Assembly: GCA_963565915.1 (NCBI GenBank)
Contig: OY751494.1
Span: 3,472,001 to 3,536,000 of the forward strand
Reading direction: 5' to 3'
DNA from: Entoloma clypeatum
Lineage: Eukaryota > Basidiomycota > Agaricomycetes > Agaricales > Entolomataceae
Length of the DNA: 64,000 nt
Part shown: positions 23,693-35,061 of the stretch, in pieces
How the letters are laid out: every line of letters begins with the position of its first letter
How positions within the stretch are numbered: position 1 is the first letter of the stretch
The notes under the pieces: generated by a model
What the model was told of the DNA's origin: nothing
Seen by the model: the letters and a program-made list of their open reading frames with translations, nothing else
The model's database searches: none
Translations under genes and position numbers: made by a program

Positions 23693-26666
23693 TCAGCTTC
23701 GGGGTTCGTCCCAGTGTTCCACATTTCCCCCATCAAGGAAAAGTTCCACTATTGTATTCTCAACAGCATCCACGGCTATCACATCTGCGCAATGTATGAT
23801 TGAGGCGGGTGGGGATGGTTTAGTAGTACACTCCACCAAAAGGCCAGATTTTGCGAGGAACATGTCAAGGATGAGACGACATTCATCGGCATTCGTGGCA
23901 CAGGAGAGGAGCCGACGCAGTTCTTTAGCATCATTTCTCGATATGTTGGGTTGGGTTACATTCGTGACAGACTCTGGGACTCGTTGGCGTGGCTGGGGAC
24001 TCGCCGGTGTAGATTGAGCACGTGATGTGGAAGTGGGTGGTGGAGTATGGAAGTCCATTCGTGTAACAGTATTGGGGGCGCGTGGGGAGATAAGAGCGGG
24101 TGGTTCAGTTGAATCAGTTTGCCCGTTTTTGATCTGGTTTACATTTCCGTTGGGGAGGGTAGATTTCTGCGGACCGATTGGGGTATTTTTGTCTGCGTGG
24201 TCTCGTGGGGGAGGGGGTGGAGGTTCTGTGGATTGTGTTTCGACAGATTTCTGCCGGGTCTGCAAGAGTGACCCAGAACGTGAACGTGGAGTGGAATAGC
24301 TCGTGTCTCGAGAAGCGTCCTGAGAAGATGAATCAGTGGGCGACCTGGGTCGTGGAAGACGGGGAGGTATAGGTCGGTTAGCCAAGTAAGACATGTTGTT
24401 GAGCGATGACTTGGTAGAAAGAGTCTGTCGAGTAGGCGTTTGTGCCGATTTTGATCTCGAAAAGTCGTCAGAAGCGCTTTTCGAACGATCACCATTACTC
24501 AATGACAACTTCGATATCATTCTTTGCAATCGACCCGATCCTTTGGACTTGCCGTTCTCTAAAAAGTTTTCCGAGGCCAGATTCGGACTCGTTATGGGTG
24601 GTCCTAAATTCGGCGGTCCCGCAGCCAGGAAGTCCATCAACTCCCGTGTCCCTGCAGAAACGGTATGCTGGCCAGGACGTCCTGGGCTCGTGACTGTTTG
24701 AAATTTAGGCGACTTGGGCAGAGCAACATCTTCCTCATCCGCCCCAGCCAATACATCATCCAGATCTATAGACTCCCTGTGTTGTTGGACTTTGCGAGTG
24801 CGAGTTGGATAAGGATCCTGCCCAGCGAGGGCGCGACGATTCGCCTGCATTGCTTTTCCGGGATAAGCTGGAGGTGGCGTTGACTTAGCGGCAGACTCTT
24901 GCTTAGGCACTCGTGAAGCAGCAGATGTGGACCTGGCACGACCTCCTGGTAATGTCGATCCGAGTGGCGAGCTTAAACTGATTTGGCGGTCACGACTTTG
25001 TGGAAATGGGGGTTTAGTGATATTTTCTTCCTCGTCCTCCTTGATTGAATCGACACGTAGCAACGAAGGTCTGCGAGTGATTACTCGTGGGGGAGCCGAA
25101 GAAGGATCACAGTTGGTTTGGAATGATAAAGGTGCTAACCGCCTATTTCCGCGTCGGTCCCTTTCCTGTTTGTATACCTATTTCAGGCACATCGCTTTTG
25201 AGCAAATGCTGACTAATATGGGCCTTACGTACCTCCATCGTCTTCAGTCTATCAGGTGTAAGGGATACCTTCATGGTGGCCGAAGAACGCATGAGATCGT
25301 CAAATTCTTGCTGCAATTCATCCTGCATATTGATTAGAACAGGTTATGCAAGCTAAGTCAAGTGCTCACGTCGAAAGCCATCAACCCCTCGTTGTTCAAT
25401 GGGGGGGTGCCATGACGCCAAGAGGGTTCACTGACAGCGGAATCAGATCTTCTGTGGTTGGTTTGACCTTCTCCGTCACGTTCAACCGAAGGTCTGCTGT
25501 TGTTCATGAACATCTTGATGGCTTTTGTTCTGTCCGTGGACGACCTGGCGTTGGTGACTGGAATCGTGGTCGTCATGCCATCCCCTTCTGACGAGCGCCG
25601 CGCGGGTGAGCCATCTTTGACCGTTGACGGATCGGGATGAGGAGACCCTGCATGTGCCCTGTCACTTCGCGTGAGGGATTTACTTCGTCGTAGCTTTGGA
25701 GCTTTAGAGAGCTGCTCTATCTCTTCATACACTGCGCACATGTCAAAATGACAGATCACTCGAATAGACGATTCAAGGGTCACCTTTCATGCTCTTGAAC
25801 AGGGTATAAATGGAGTGATCTTCGCAAAGTGCAACAAATAGATCTTGTGCAGTTGCATTGTTACGGCTGCTATCCCGAGCAGCTACGCGGCCAACATTTG
25901 ACAAGATATGTCTGTGAGTTTAATTTGAATGCTCAGGATAGAAAGTGTTGAAAGGTTTGGGTACATACTCGCATAGTGCTCTGGATGAGAAAAAGATTGT
26001 CAGTTTCATGGGGCCTCTCGAGATCAAAAGCTCTGGTTGGAACGCACTCGAGTATGGCAGTGAGATAAAGCGCAGCAGGTGCCACCATTGTTGGCTTGGG
26101 TGGTAAGGAACCCGCAGAGCTCATCATCGTCAGTATGTGCTCCTCCGCTCCAGGATCCTCATCACACTCGTTGAGCGTTGAATATGCCTCACACTTGAGA
26201 CGCAGCAGCTAACACCCACATCAGCTTCCTCGTCTACCTCAAAACGCGATAGACCTCCGAACCTTGTAGACCCATTGTAGATGGAACACCTTGGCACTAT
26301 TGTCAAAGGAACTGATAGTTGCATTTGTGGGGCCAGTTCTTTCCCAATATGCTCTCAACTCAACTTCGGCCTCCAAGAGTGCTTCTTTGCCAAGGGCAGT
26401 CGGAAGCAGGGACAGCAAGCTAGCGCGTAGTCTGTCCGTGGATAGCGAACGGGCGGTACTGAGGATGTTGTAGAGGAATTCGTCGAGGAGGACATTGATG
26501 GAGCGCAGGGCGTCGATTTTGAGCTTTATTGGCCGAACTTCTGAAAGGATAACATCAGCGGAGTGGGAGGAAATATAGGAGGGCGCTGTTAAGACGATGT
26601 TATTATTTTAATTAGGTCGTGACAAACGTTGTTGGGCTCACCAGGAACGTCGCTTGTGCCAGGCAT
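23693..26666 (-). CDS. unrecognised fungal protein with an H2A-like histone-fold region and long disordered tail
   Basis: Eight exons (26666-26642, 26585-26263, 26208-26048, 25980-25969, 25911-25784, 25731-25370, 25322-25233, 25177-23693) join to 861 aa. Residues about 20-110 form an all-helical block (KLKIDALRSINVLLDEFLYN then LPTALGKEALLEAEVELRAY). Residues about 155-215 read YLTAILEALCEHIL, then NVGRVAARDSSRN, then DLFVALCEDHSIYTLF. This is the helix 2-loop-helix 3 pattern of histone H2A and the CBF/NF-Y histone fold. The two blocks could be two histone folds in one chain. The rest is Ser/Pro-rich and basic, with a short coiled coil (DELQQEFDDLM) at about 338-365, and a small ordered C-terminal segment (ELRRLLSCATNADECRLILD). 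Function unknown; chromatin or kinetochore roles would be guesses. Exon 4 is 12 nt. Confidence 0.8.
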
Positions 26667-26878
26667 TGGCGATGACACTGAGGACGCAATTGAGTGGAAA
26701 CAGAGCCGGTGATCGCAACTAGACTAGATCTCACCATATTCAGCAACATACTTGCCACTCAGATTCTGCCAAGAGGGCAGCCCGATTCAGATCTTGATCA
26801 CGATGGCATCAGAGATCATCAATTACAAATCGCTCAATTACAAATCCATGTCATCGATGATCTCTCGGTAAACGTGTC

Positions 26879-29800
26879 TTATGGAACGAGAGCATCAGAT
26901 ACCACATCAGATACAACTGGCATGTCCTGTGGCACAGACAATGTCAGCTTTCCCGCGACCTCCTCATTATTCGTACCCAGGGATTGACCCCTGTCTCTCC
27001 CAAGCGTCGCCCCCACGGGCCCCGGCAGCGGTGATCCAAAGAGATCAGATTGTTCTTCGTCGTCACTGTCATCCCAGAGCATTATACCATTGTAATGTGC
27101 GAACTCAGAGACCTCCCCCGACTCCAAGTCATCCATGTCTCGAATTTTTGATGGCTGCGATGGCGTCGTGGAAAAATTGGTCGATGGGAAAGTGAGAAAA
27201 TCGTATGGGTCGCTATCTAGCCGTCTTGACTCGTCGCCTTCGCTGGCCGATCTCAGAAGCTTGCTGGCTGCGTTATAACGCTTCGTTCGCTTGACAGGGC
27301 CAGCAATCTTCAACAAGACCTGTTGATTGCAGTAAATATGGAGTCTGCACGCTCTCGCATGGTGGCAAAAAAACCCCTACCGATGGCCCCAAGATATTAT
27401 GTCTGGTCCTTGAAATCGATGGTTGCTGAACCGGCTCAATGAGGTACGAGGGTACGAGTCCAGAAGGGATTGGGGGGGGTGTAACTAGCGAGGGTACAAA
27501 CAACGCAGCTGAGGCTTTTTCGGGATCACCCAGGTGTTCCATTTCATGGTGCTTCAGGAGTTGACGCGCCGTGCGAAATGAATCGTCACAATCTTCATTT
27601 GCAATTAGAACATGTTAAGAAAATGAGGTGTAACATACCATCGTACGCGCAGAGCAAAGGGATGACAGCATGATTCCGCAGGTGGTAGAAGAGCCGGGAC
27701 GCTGTTATTTCATGCCTTCCACATTGTTGCCATGAACAAGTGAAGAGGTTCTAGATATATGTGACTCCACATTCGCAAGGGAAAGAAAAAAGAACGAACC
27801 TTGGACTTGTCATCAGGTTTATGTGCAGATAAGAAATGAGCTATCAGTTTTTCTGCCGAGTTCAAAATTGCCTCGCATCCGCTCCATTTGCAGGACCGTG
27901 CGCATAGTCTGGAACATGACAGCAGCACAGCCTGCCGTTCCAAATCACCTGAGAGAGAAAATGAGAATCCTAGTGACTAGGTAGAAGGCGGCCAGTCACG
28001 AACCATTGACAAAGCCGTTGCTCGATGGGTCGACATCAAATATATCTTACATTTGCTACTTAGCCTGATTATGCACATCGTAGCTCGACATGATCGTACC
28101 TTCACTGTCTTCCAACAACCTAGATGATGAGGCTCTGCTTTCTAAACCTGAAACGGAGTCATCCACTATTTCTCTCTGGCGAATCTTCAGTTGCTGCGCC
28201 TTATATTTCTTGACGTGATCCGGAGGGGGCGGTATTAGAATATAGAATGGTTGGCCCCTTTTAACAAGACGATAATCGTTGACAAGGGGATGGCCCGCGG
28301 CGTCCGCAACTGGCGATGGCGAGGGTGAAGGGAGAAAAAGGGGCACCTTTCCCGAGCCTCCATCTGACCTAGCCGTACCTTCCGACAACTTGCTCGACGA
28401 AGGCCCTGCCACAGCGGTTGGAAGCGAATCCGGTGTATTTATATAGATGTTGTTCCCGGCAGGGGGTATGCGATAATAAGTTCGGCTTGACTCTACAGTT
28501 GAGTGCTGATATTTCAAGTTCGGATAATAGTCGACGGCACGTAAGATCTCTTGTGGACGCAGAGCTGAAGGACCATCCTGCTTTGAATGGCCATTGATAT
28601 CAGGTTTAGATGCGGGCGTTATGCCGGTATTTGCCGGTATTTCTAATAATCGGTCTAGAGAAGATTGAGGTATAACAGCACCTTCTGTCGGAAGGGTTGA
28701 TTGAATAGATTTCGGCTGTGCAATGAGCGCGCTCTCAGATACAGGATTCGGGGCTGTCTTATTTGCCCGTTGGGCTGAAGACGCGGGTATGGGTTGCTGA
28801 GGTGCATCCTGAGTTGCATGTCGCTTGACCGGGGGCTCCAGGCCAGCATCAGATCCATCCGCAGGCCGCGGTCGCTTCGAATTAAGCGCTCGCAGAATAT
28901 CCCGAGCTATACTTCGTTTATCAGCTTGTGCAGGTGTACGTGGACCATTCATTGCAGAAATTGAGAGTATGGGCATTGTTGTGGGGGCTGCGCCGGAAGA
29001 TCCCGCGTCTGAAGACAATTTCCCTGGCGTCGGAGGGAGGATGAGTTGTTTTGCTGTGGCCTTAGTCGTCGACGCCTGGATTCCTGAAGTAGATTGTGGT
29101 GTTGACGATTGTAGAGATGTGGCATGCGACTGTTCGCCAGAGGGTTCTCTGGAGACTGACTGGCTGGCCAATGTCGAGGGATACGACTGGTTTAATGCGG
29201 GATGGGGCGGGATACTATAAGGATGATACTTTTTCCGCTGCTCCGCAGTCAGAGGGGGAGGCAAAGAATCCGGTTTTACACTGTATGTTTGCGACAGCGG
29301 TTTGACAGTCGAGGGGGGTACCGGGATGCGGATAAACTTTCCAGGCAATTGCGGAACTGGGACACCGAGGTACAGACGTTGTTGATCATCTTTGTACACG
29401 TGGAGTGAATTGTTGAGGGGTAATATTGTATCTGTTGTCGTGGATGACCAAGCCTCAATTGCCGAACTCGCCCGCTTCCAATCCGGTCCAGAGAAAAAAT
29501 CCGTTGCAAATTTTTCAATGGATACGGCGGGGCTCGGCATAGCCGCATTCCCCTCGGTACTATTCAAAGCCCCAAGGTTTGAGCTAGGGACCGTTACGCT
29601 GTTTTCGGGGCGCGCGGAGGGCGAGGAAGAAGCAGGAGTGCTAGCGACATTGAGCTGTTCTTGAAGATTCGACACAGCGGTACCGAGAGGAGTCAATTGA
29701 CTGAGAGGCTGTACGAAGGTCGGAAGATTTGAACCCTATAACTTGACATGTAAGGTGGACATTATCTGGTATAGAAGTAGGAATTACCCCTCTGGCCCTT

Positions 29801-30997
29801 TCCAAGTCAAGAGCACCTGCAAGACTTGAAGAACTCGATGAAGTCGCTGCCACAACCCATCAAATACCAACAAGATGGAAGGCGGGCCGCCAACTCACGA
29901 AATGTGATTGGAGCTGATGCTCGGTTTGTGGGATAGTAAGGGTGAGCAACAACATTCGGTATTGAGGGCCCCGATGGAGTGGATGTAGAAATGACATTTT
30001 GTGTTGAGGCGACATGTTGCATGACTGGCTGCTGTCCGACCAATGTTCGTTGGTTAACAGTGCCACGGCTCCCCAATTGCTGTGGATTGGCATGGATTGT
30101 GGATTGGCTCTGTCCGATAGGCTGCATTGGCAGAGCTTGTCGGCGCTGGGTTCGTACTGCAGTTCCTTGTCTGGGGAGAGTTAGCTGTGGATTTGACGGG
30201 AGTTTTTGACTCGGTGGCTGAGAATGCCACATCGGGGAATCGCCTCGCAGCTGTCCAGATGACAACGTGGGTGCGTATCCATAATGTGGGCTCGTGCCTG
30301 CTGGTGGATATCCATGTGCACCATAAGGTGTCCAGTGTGAAGGGGATTGTACGATTCCCGCCGGCTGAGGCTGACGGCGGTATGAGAAAGTTCAGCGAGG
30401 AGTGATATTTCACTCACGGGTCCAATGTGATGGGGTACTTCGACGATCCTAGGAACCATATGACTGGTTGATTTCTGCGTCTGAGCAGACGCGGGCGAAG
30501 ACACTTGATGCTGTGTGGGAGGTCCAGCTATTGCCAGCGTACTGTTAACGATATTATGCTCAGTTTGTGGAAATTCCTCCAAGTTCTATCATATTCACCG
30601 CCTGGAAGCCGATCCGTTGGCATCGTCCAACATTGCTTGAAGAACAGCCCTGGTACGTGGAATTCAGGAATTTAGGTGGCACGATTGGTGTATAGATCAC
30701 GTACTCTGCCCGCTTTCCCTCTTCTATCTTTCGCACCAAAGCCAGCCTCTCCTCATATCTTCGTTTGCCCTCTTCGTTTGCAGCATTGGCACTGTCGACC
30801 AGAGCTTGAGCCTGTTGGATGGTAGCCTGATTTGTTCGATATTCGTCGTCAGAAACAACGCCATTATTGACAATCAACATAGGGCTGGAGCGAACTAAAC
30901 GCGCGTGTTGGGTGGGAGTCGGACAATGGATGAGCGGGATTGGTAAATTCGAATCGTGGGAACCAACTCCCAAATGTTTCTCACTTGCATCACTCAT
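26879..30997 (-). CDS. large C2H2 zinc-finger protein (three fingers)
   Basis: Eleven exons (30997-30705, 30649-30599, 30541-30418, 30364-29899, 29846-29788, 29735-28100, 28045-28004, 27948-27800, 27750-27639, 27592-27381, 27319-26879) join in frame to 1194 aa. The N-terminus carries a Lys/Glu-rich helix (ERLALVRKIEEGKRAEAVLQ). About 750 residues of Pro/Ser/Gln-rich disordered sequence follow. Then come three C-x4-C zinc fingers at about residues 900-1005: CKWSGCEAILN with HFLSAH, CSWQQCGRHEI with HLRNH, and CAYDDCDDSFRTARQLLKHH. The acidic tail contains EFAHYNGIMLWDDSDDEEQSD. Finger spacing and the long disordered arm suggest a chromatin or transcription factor in the nucleus, but I do not recognise the family and no partner is visible. 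Its ATG overlaps the start of the divergent NDUFAF5-like gene by 24 nt. Confidence 0.75.
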
Positions 30998-32455
30998 GCA
31001 AGGTCAATTCGCGGTTTTGCCACAATATCCTCAGCCACGCCCCCTGCAAGAGGCCATATCGTCGGTCCATATGAGGTCTTCGATCGTAATGCCAAAAGAC
31101 TCCAAAAAGATCGGGCTGCAGCCCAGGACGGCGGTACACGTAGCACCACTGTCGATTATGTGCGTGACGAAGTAGCGGACAGACTGATGGAGAGGTTCAT
31201 GGCGCGTCCCGCGTTATTCTATATCTTATAACAACAACTACAGCTGAACTTATTCAAGGATATCAAACGGAAATTCAACACCATCATCGATTTAGGATCA
31301 GGTCCTGGCCACTTTTCCAAATTACTCGAACCCGAACAAGTCACGAAATCCATCATGATAGACTTGAGCGGTACGACATGGCTTCACTGTGACGATCTTG
31401 TAATTTATGTGATAATGCGGCTCATTAGAAGGGATTCTGAATCGCGATCCTGATTCCGACTTTGAAGGTTGGGTCATCCTCTTATGATCTTGTACCAAAA
31501 CCGAAGTCAAGCTTCCATACAGTCGAAATCCAGCGAATACACGCGGATGAAGAAAACCTCTTGCAAGTCGTCAAACCAAATTCTCAGGAGGCCATAGTGT
31601 CGTGTTTGTCTTTCCACTGGATCAATGACCTTCCTGGTTCGACATGTCTTGTCTGCGCCGCATAATGTCTTCATTTCGATCTCGCCCCTTAGGCATATTG
31701 GTGCAGATTCAAGAAGCCCTCAGACCCGATGGTCTCTTTCTCGGAGCTATGCTCGGGGGAGATACACTCTTTGAATTGAGGCAAGAAACCTGCAGTTTGA
31801 AGCTTCTGTTCGTTTGTAAACGTTGACTTACAGGACATCTCTTCAACTAGCAGAACTAGAACGTGAAGGTGGCATCTCACCCCATATATCCCCGATGACT
31901 GGTTTCGTCAATTTCTATTCTCTTGTTTCATTTAACAAATATCTGTGATTGCAGATACGAGAGACATTTCGAATCTGCTTGGGCGGGCTGGGTTCACCTT
32001 GCTCACCGTTGACATAGACGAAGTCAAGATAGCTTATCCAAGCATGTGGGAACTTGTGGAAGATTTGGCGGATATGGGCGAGGGCAATGCTGTTCTGGGA
32101 CGGTTCGTTTGTTTTGTTCAGCAAAAAGTGACCACAAGCGAAAAGTCGTCCTTCAGGCGCAACTTTCTTCACAGGGATACCCTTGCCGCCGCCAGTGCCA
32201 TTTATCAAGGTCGATGCTCGTCGCAATTCGTGATCCAAGATAATTTACTAGCCCTTTTCCTTAGAAATGCATGGCAACGAGGATGGAAGTGTTCCTGCCA
32301 CCTTTCAGGTAATCTACATGGTTAGGTCTATCTTCGTACAAAAAGGTGTCCAGGCGGATCTTAACCTTTTTCAGATTGGATGGAAACCTGCGCCAAATCA
32401 ACCCAAGCCACTTGACAGAGGAACGGGCAAGCAAAACTTAAGAGATGTATTGTGA
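30974..32455 (+). CDS. NDUFAF5: NDUFAF5-type complex I assembly factor (class I SAM-dependent enzyme)
   Basis: Ten exons (30974-31201, 31259-31370, 31429-31467, 31523-31636, 31693-31780, 31834-31901, 31955-32102, 32157-32209, 32265-32320, 32375-32455) give 328 aa. The first 30 residues (Arg/Ser/Thr, no acids) look like a mitochondrial import signal. Family blocks follow in order: [17 protein letters not shown], the SAM-binding [81 protein letters not shown] and [18 protein letters not shown]. In humans NDUFAF5 hydroxylates an Arg of NDUFS7 during complex I assembly. Intron 31781-31833 has a GC donor (AG|GCAAGA). Intron 31202-31258 also appears to start GC (GCGCGT); an acceptor at 31243 would add five residues. 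Confidence 0.9.
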
Positions 32456-32802
32456 GAAGTGTGCGTACATGGGCTTTTTCAGAACTGGATTTCACTCTAA
32501 CCTAAGGGTCCTGTAATGTGTAGGAGGCATGATAGTTGAGTCACTGCAGCAACCGCAACATCCCACAAATGACATTTGGTCCAAAAACGGCGGCATTCTA
32601 GCTCGGAAGAAGCTGATATTACATGATGCGCTGCGTACTATTGTAGGTTTAATGAGCCTTAGACTGAATAAAACGTTCTCTCTCATTCTCCGTTCCGTGT
32701 TACACCATAACAGAAGAAACCTGGCTCGGGTAATCTGGATACCGACACGGATGTAACTCCTGGAACCAAACTTTACAGTATTTTGAGACTCCTAGCTTGG
32801 CT
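32456..32802. other. convergent gap between the NDUFAF5-like and Trm10 genes
   Basis: About 350 bp between two gene ends. Small open frames occur but lack family resemblance. Expected to contain both 3' untranslated regions. Confidence 0.5.
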
Positions 32803-33958
32803 TCAACCACTGGAGGCACGGCTCGAGTCCACAACGGGCAGTTCTTCGGCCATGTCACCTACACCATGGTCAACAACACGAGGTTGTTCTTCCTTCCCTC
32901 CGGTTTGGAATTTGCGCTTGGGTATCACCGCATACAAAGCCTCTTCCCAATCCTTGGTCTCTACCCATTTCAGCAGGATTTCAAACACTTGATTCACAGT
33001 CAAAACTTTTCTGGTAGGAAGCGATGCGAGGTAACGCCCGATCGGAAGTCTTGCAGTTCGGACACCAGCTTCTCTGGCTTTGTTGAGGCAGAGGTTCTAC
33101 ACCAAACGAATCAAGACGAATCGACGAGAAAACGAGAGAGAATCATCCACTTTATATCGATTATGGTCGCATATTCCACCGATAATATATGTCTCCTCAG
33201 CCCTCAGTTCAGTCAGTTCCTCCTCAGCGTCTGCGGTTAGATATACGACACTCTGCAGCACAGCTTCACGGGTTGAATGTGTTTCGTCGTCCGATTGGGT
33301 CCGAGTGACATTCTGTACAGTATGAGGCGCGTCGCTCGACATGGATTCACTAGAGGCTCTTGTCTCTAGCCACAGACGGTTGTACCCTTCGGTCCACCAT
33401 TCAGTATTGGTCCATCTCTTATACCCAGCGTCGTTCATGCCTTCGAGACGAATAAAGGTGCGGCCGTTGAGAGACGTGTATATAAGGGAAAATGGATATG
33501 CGGCATTGCGGTTGGCACTGTATGTATATGCCAGCTGAGAGCACAAGGACTTGATTTCCTGTATCCAAAGCAGTAAGGGCGGATAGCCGCATGAATCGAG
33601 TAATGCACACCTTGTCGCTCATCATCTCATCAAATCCTAGATCAACGACAACCTTCCCGCCCCACTGGACTCTAGCTTTCTTTCTCCGCCCGTCATTCTT
33701 CGCCTCGACCTCATCCAACTCACCAACAGCCCGTTTCCGGGCAATTGTCCGCTTCCTCTCCTTTTTTGCCTCTTTCTCCCTCGCTCGGCGCTCGAGCTTT
33801 AGTGCGGCAAGGCGTTCTGCTTTAACTGCTTTCTTGATTGCTTTTTTTGACAGCGGCTGAGAGCAACCACGAGGCTGATCCTGTTGGTCAACAACAGCAT
33901 CTGCCACGGCGCCAGGATCATTCTCGTTGACCGGGGGGGATACTATGTTGTGGTCCAT
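32803..33958 (-). CDS. TRM10: tRNA (guanine-N1) methyltransferase Trm10
   Basis: Exons 33958-33611, 33558-33151 and 33096-32803 join to 349 aa. The N-terminal 90 residues form the Lys/Arg/Glu-rich helix typical of Trm10 (SKKAIKKAVKAERLAALKLE). The SPOUT domain follows: GGKVVVDLGFDEMMSDKEIK, SLNGRTFIRLEGMNDAGYKR, VVYLTADAEEELTEL, YIIGGICDHNRYKNLCL, and the cofactor-binding TARLPIGRYLASLPTRKVLT. These members methylate G9 of tRNAs in nucleus or cytosol with SAM as donor. The stretch of about 45 Ser/Thr-rich residues between SPOUT strands (SSESMSSDAPHTVQNVTRT) is an unusual insertion. The gene is divergent from the thioesterase gene 147 bp away. Confidence 0.92.
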
Positions 33959-34105
33959 CTTATCACTCTTCGGCGTTCCAAGCGGGAGTATAGCCGGTAG
34001 ATGCCGGTTTTGAGATTCTGAGTTTAGTCCTCAGAGCAGCCGCGAGGATTGCGGTCTCTTTCGTCGAGAATCGTCATTTCCTTATCTCCCCTACCATCGA
34101 CCACC
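33959..34105. promoter_or_regulatory. short divergent promoter gap (Trm10 / acyl-protein thioesterase)
   Basis: 147 bp between two divergent start codons, so it must serve as a shared promoter or leader region. No specific site is recognised. Confidence 0.5.
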
Positions 34106-35061
34106 ATGTCTGCTGCTGCAGTGATTCCGAAGGCTATCACGATACCCGCCCTTAGCAAACACTCTGCTACCGTAATATTTGTCCATGTGAGCAACAGTGG
34201 AGGAGAAAAGTTCATTGATCTGATTCTCCCGCTGTCTCTAGGGTCTTGGGGATACAGGCCATGGCTGGAAACCCGTTGCAGATATGTTTCGTGCTGACCC
34301 CGGACTTGCCCATGTGAAATGGATCCTACCTCACTCGTAAGTCACATCGACGCTGAATTTGCGGGTGCTTTCCTGCCTCACCCGACAGACCCATCCGGAG
34401 CGTGACAGCAAACATGGGTGTAGAAATGCCATCTTGGTGAGTCCGTCTCTACATCGCCTGAACAATCCTTCATTGCGTGATCCAGGTTCGACATCTATTC
34501 CTTTGGATTTCAGACGGATGAAGACGAGAAGGGGATGCTGGAGGCCGCGGGATCGATCAGTCAACTGATTAGTTCCGAGGTCGAATCTGGTATGGAACCA
34601 GGTCGCATTTTACTTGGTGGCTTTAGCCAAGGTGCAACGATGTCGCTCCTGACTGGGTTAACGGGGGAGAGGAAATTGGCCGGCCTTGCCGTCCTTAGTG
34701 GCTGGTTGCCACTACGACACAAATTCAAGGACGTTCGTACCAACAGTCCCCATCGTCAACTGTCCAACATTCACAAACGCTTTCGTAGATGGCATCTAGA
34801 CATGCCGCATCTATTCCCGTTTTCTGGGGTCATGGCTCCATTGATCCCTTGGTCAAATACCAGTTGTGCAAAGACTCTGCTGATTTTCTCGTAAACACAT
34901 TGGGAATGCCCCGATCTACTACACCGGGCGAATGCAAAGGTCTCTCATACAGCATCTATGAGGGTCTTGGTCACTCTACATGTACAAAAGAGCTGGATGA
35001 CTTGCGATCATGGATTAAAGGGGCCATACCAGAGAGCGGCGCCGCTGCCTCTTCAATCTAG
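34106..35061 (+). CDS. acyl-protein thioesterase (APT1/LYPLA family)
   Basis: Exons 34106-34186, 34242-34336, 34389-34436, 34486-34732 and 34789-35061 give 247 aa, the usual size. The alpha/beta-hydrolase landmarks are present: oxyanion-hole loop FVHGLGDTGHGW, nucleophile elbow LLGGFSQGATMSL (catalytic Ser), GHGSIDPLVKYQ (catalytic Asp) and YEGLGHST (catalytic His). Family members remove palmitate from cysteine-anchored proteins such as Ras and G-alpha in the cytosol. The second exon join restores PHSPIRSVTANMG and MPSWFDIYSF, both conserved. No signal peptide is seen, as expected. Confidence 0.94.

Noticed and set aside
11095..35061. A biosynthetic or defence gene cluster
   Set aside because: Neighbouring genes are unrelated housekeeping functions without shared pathway, regulator or transporter.
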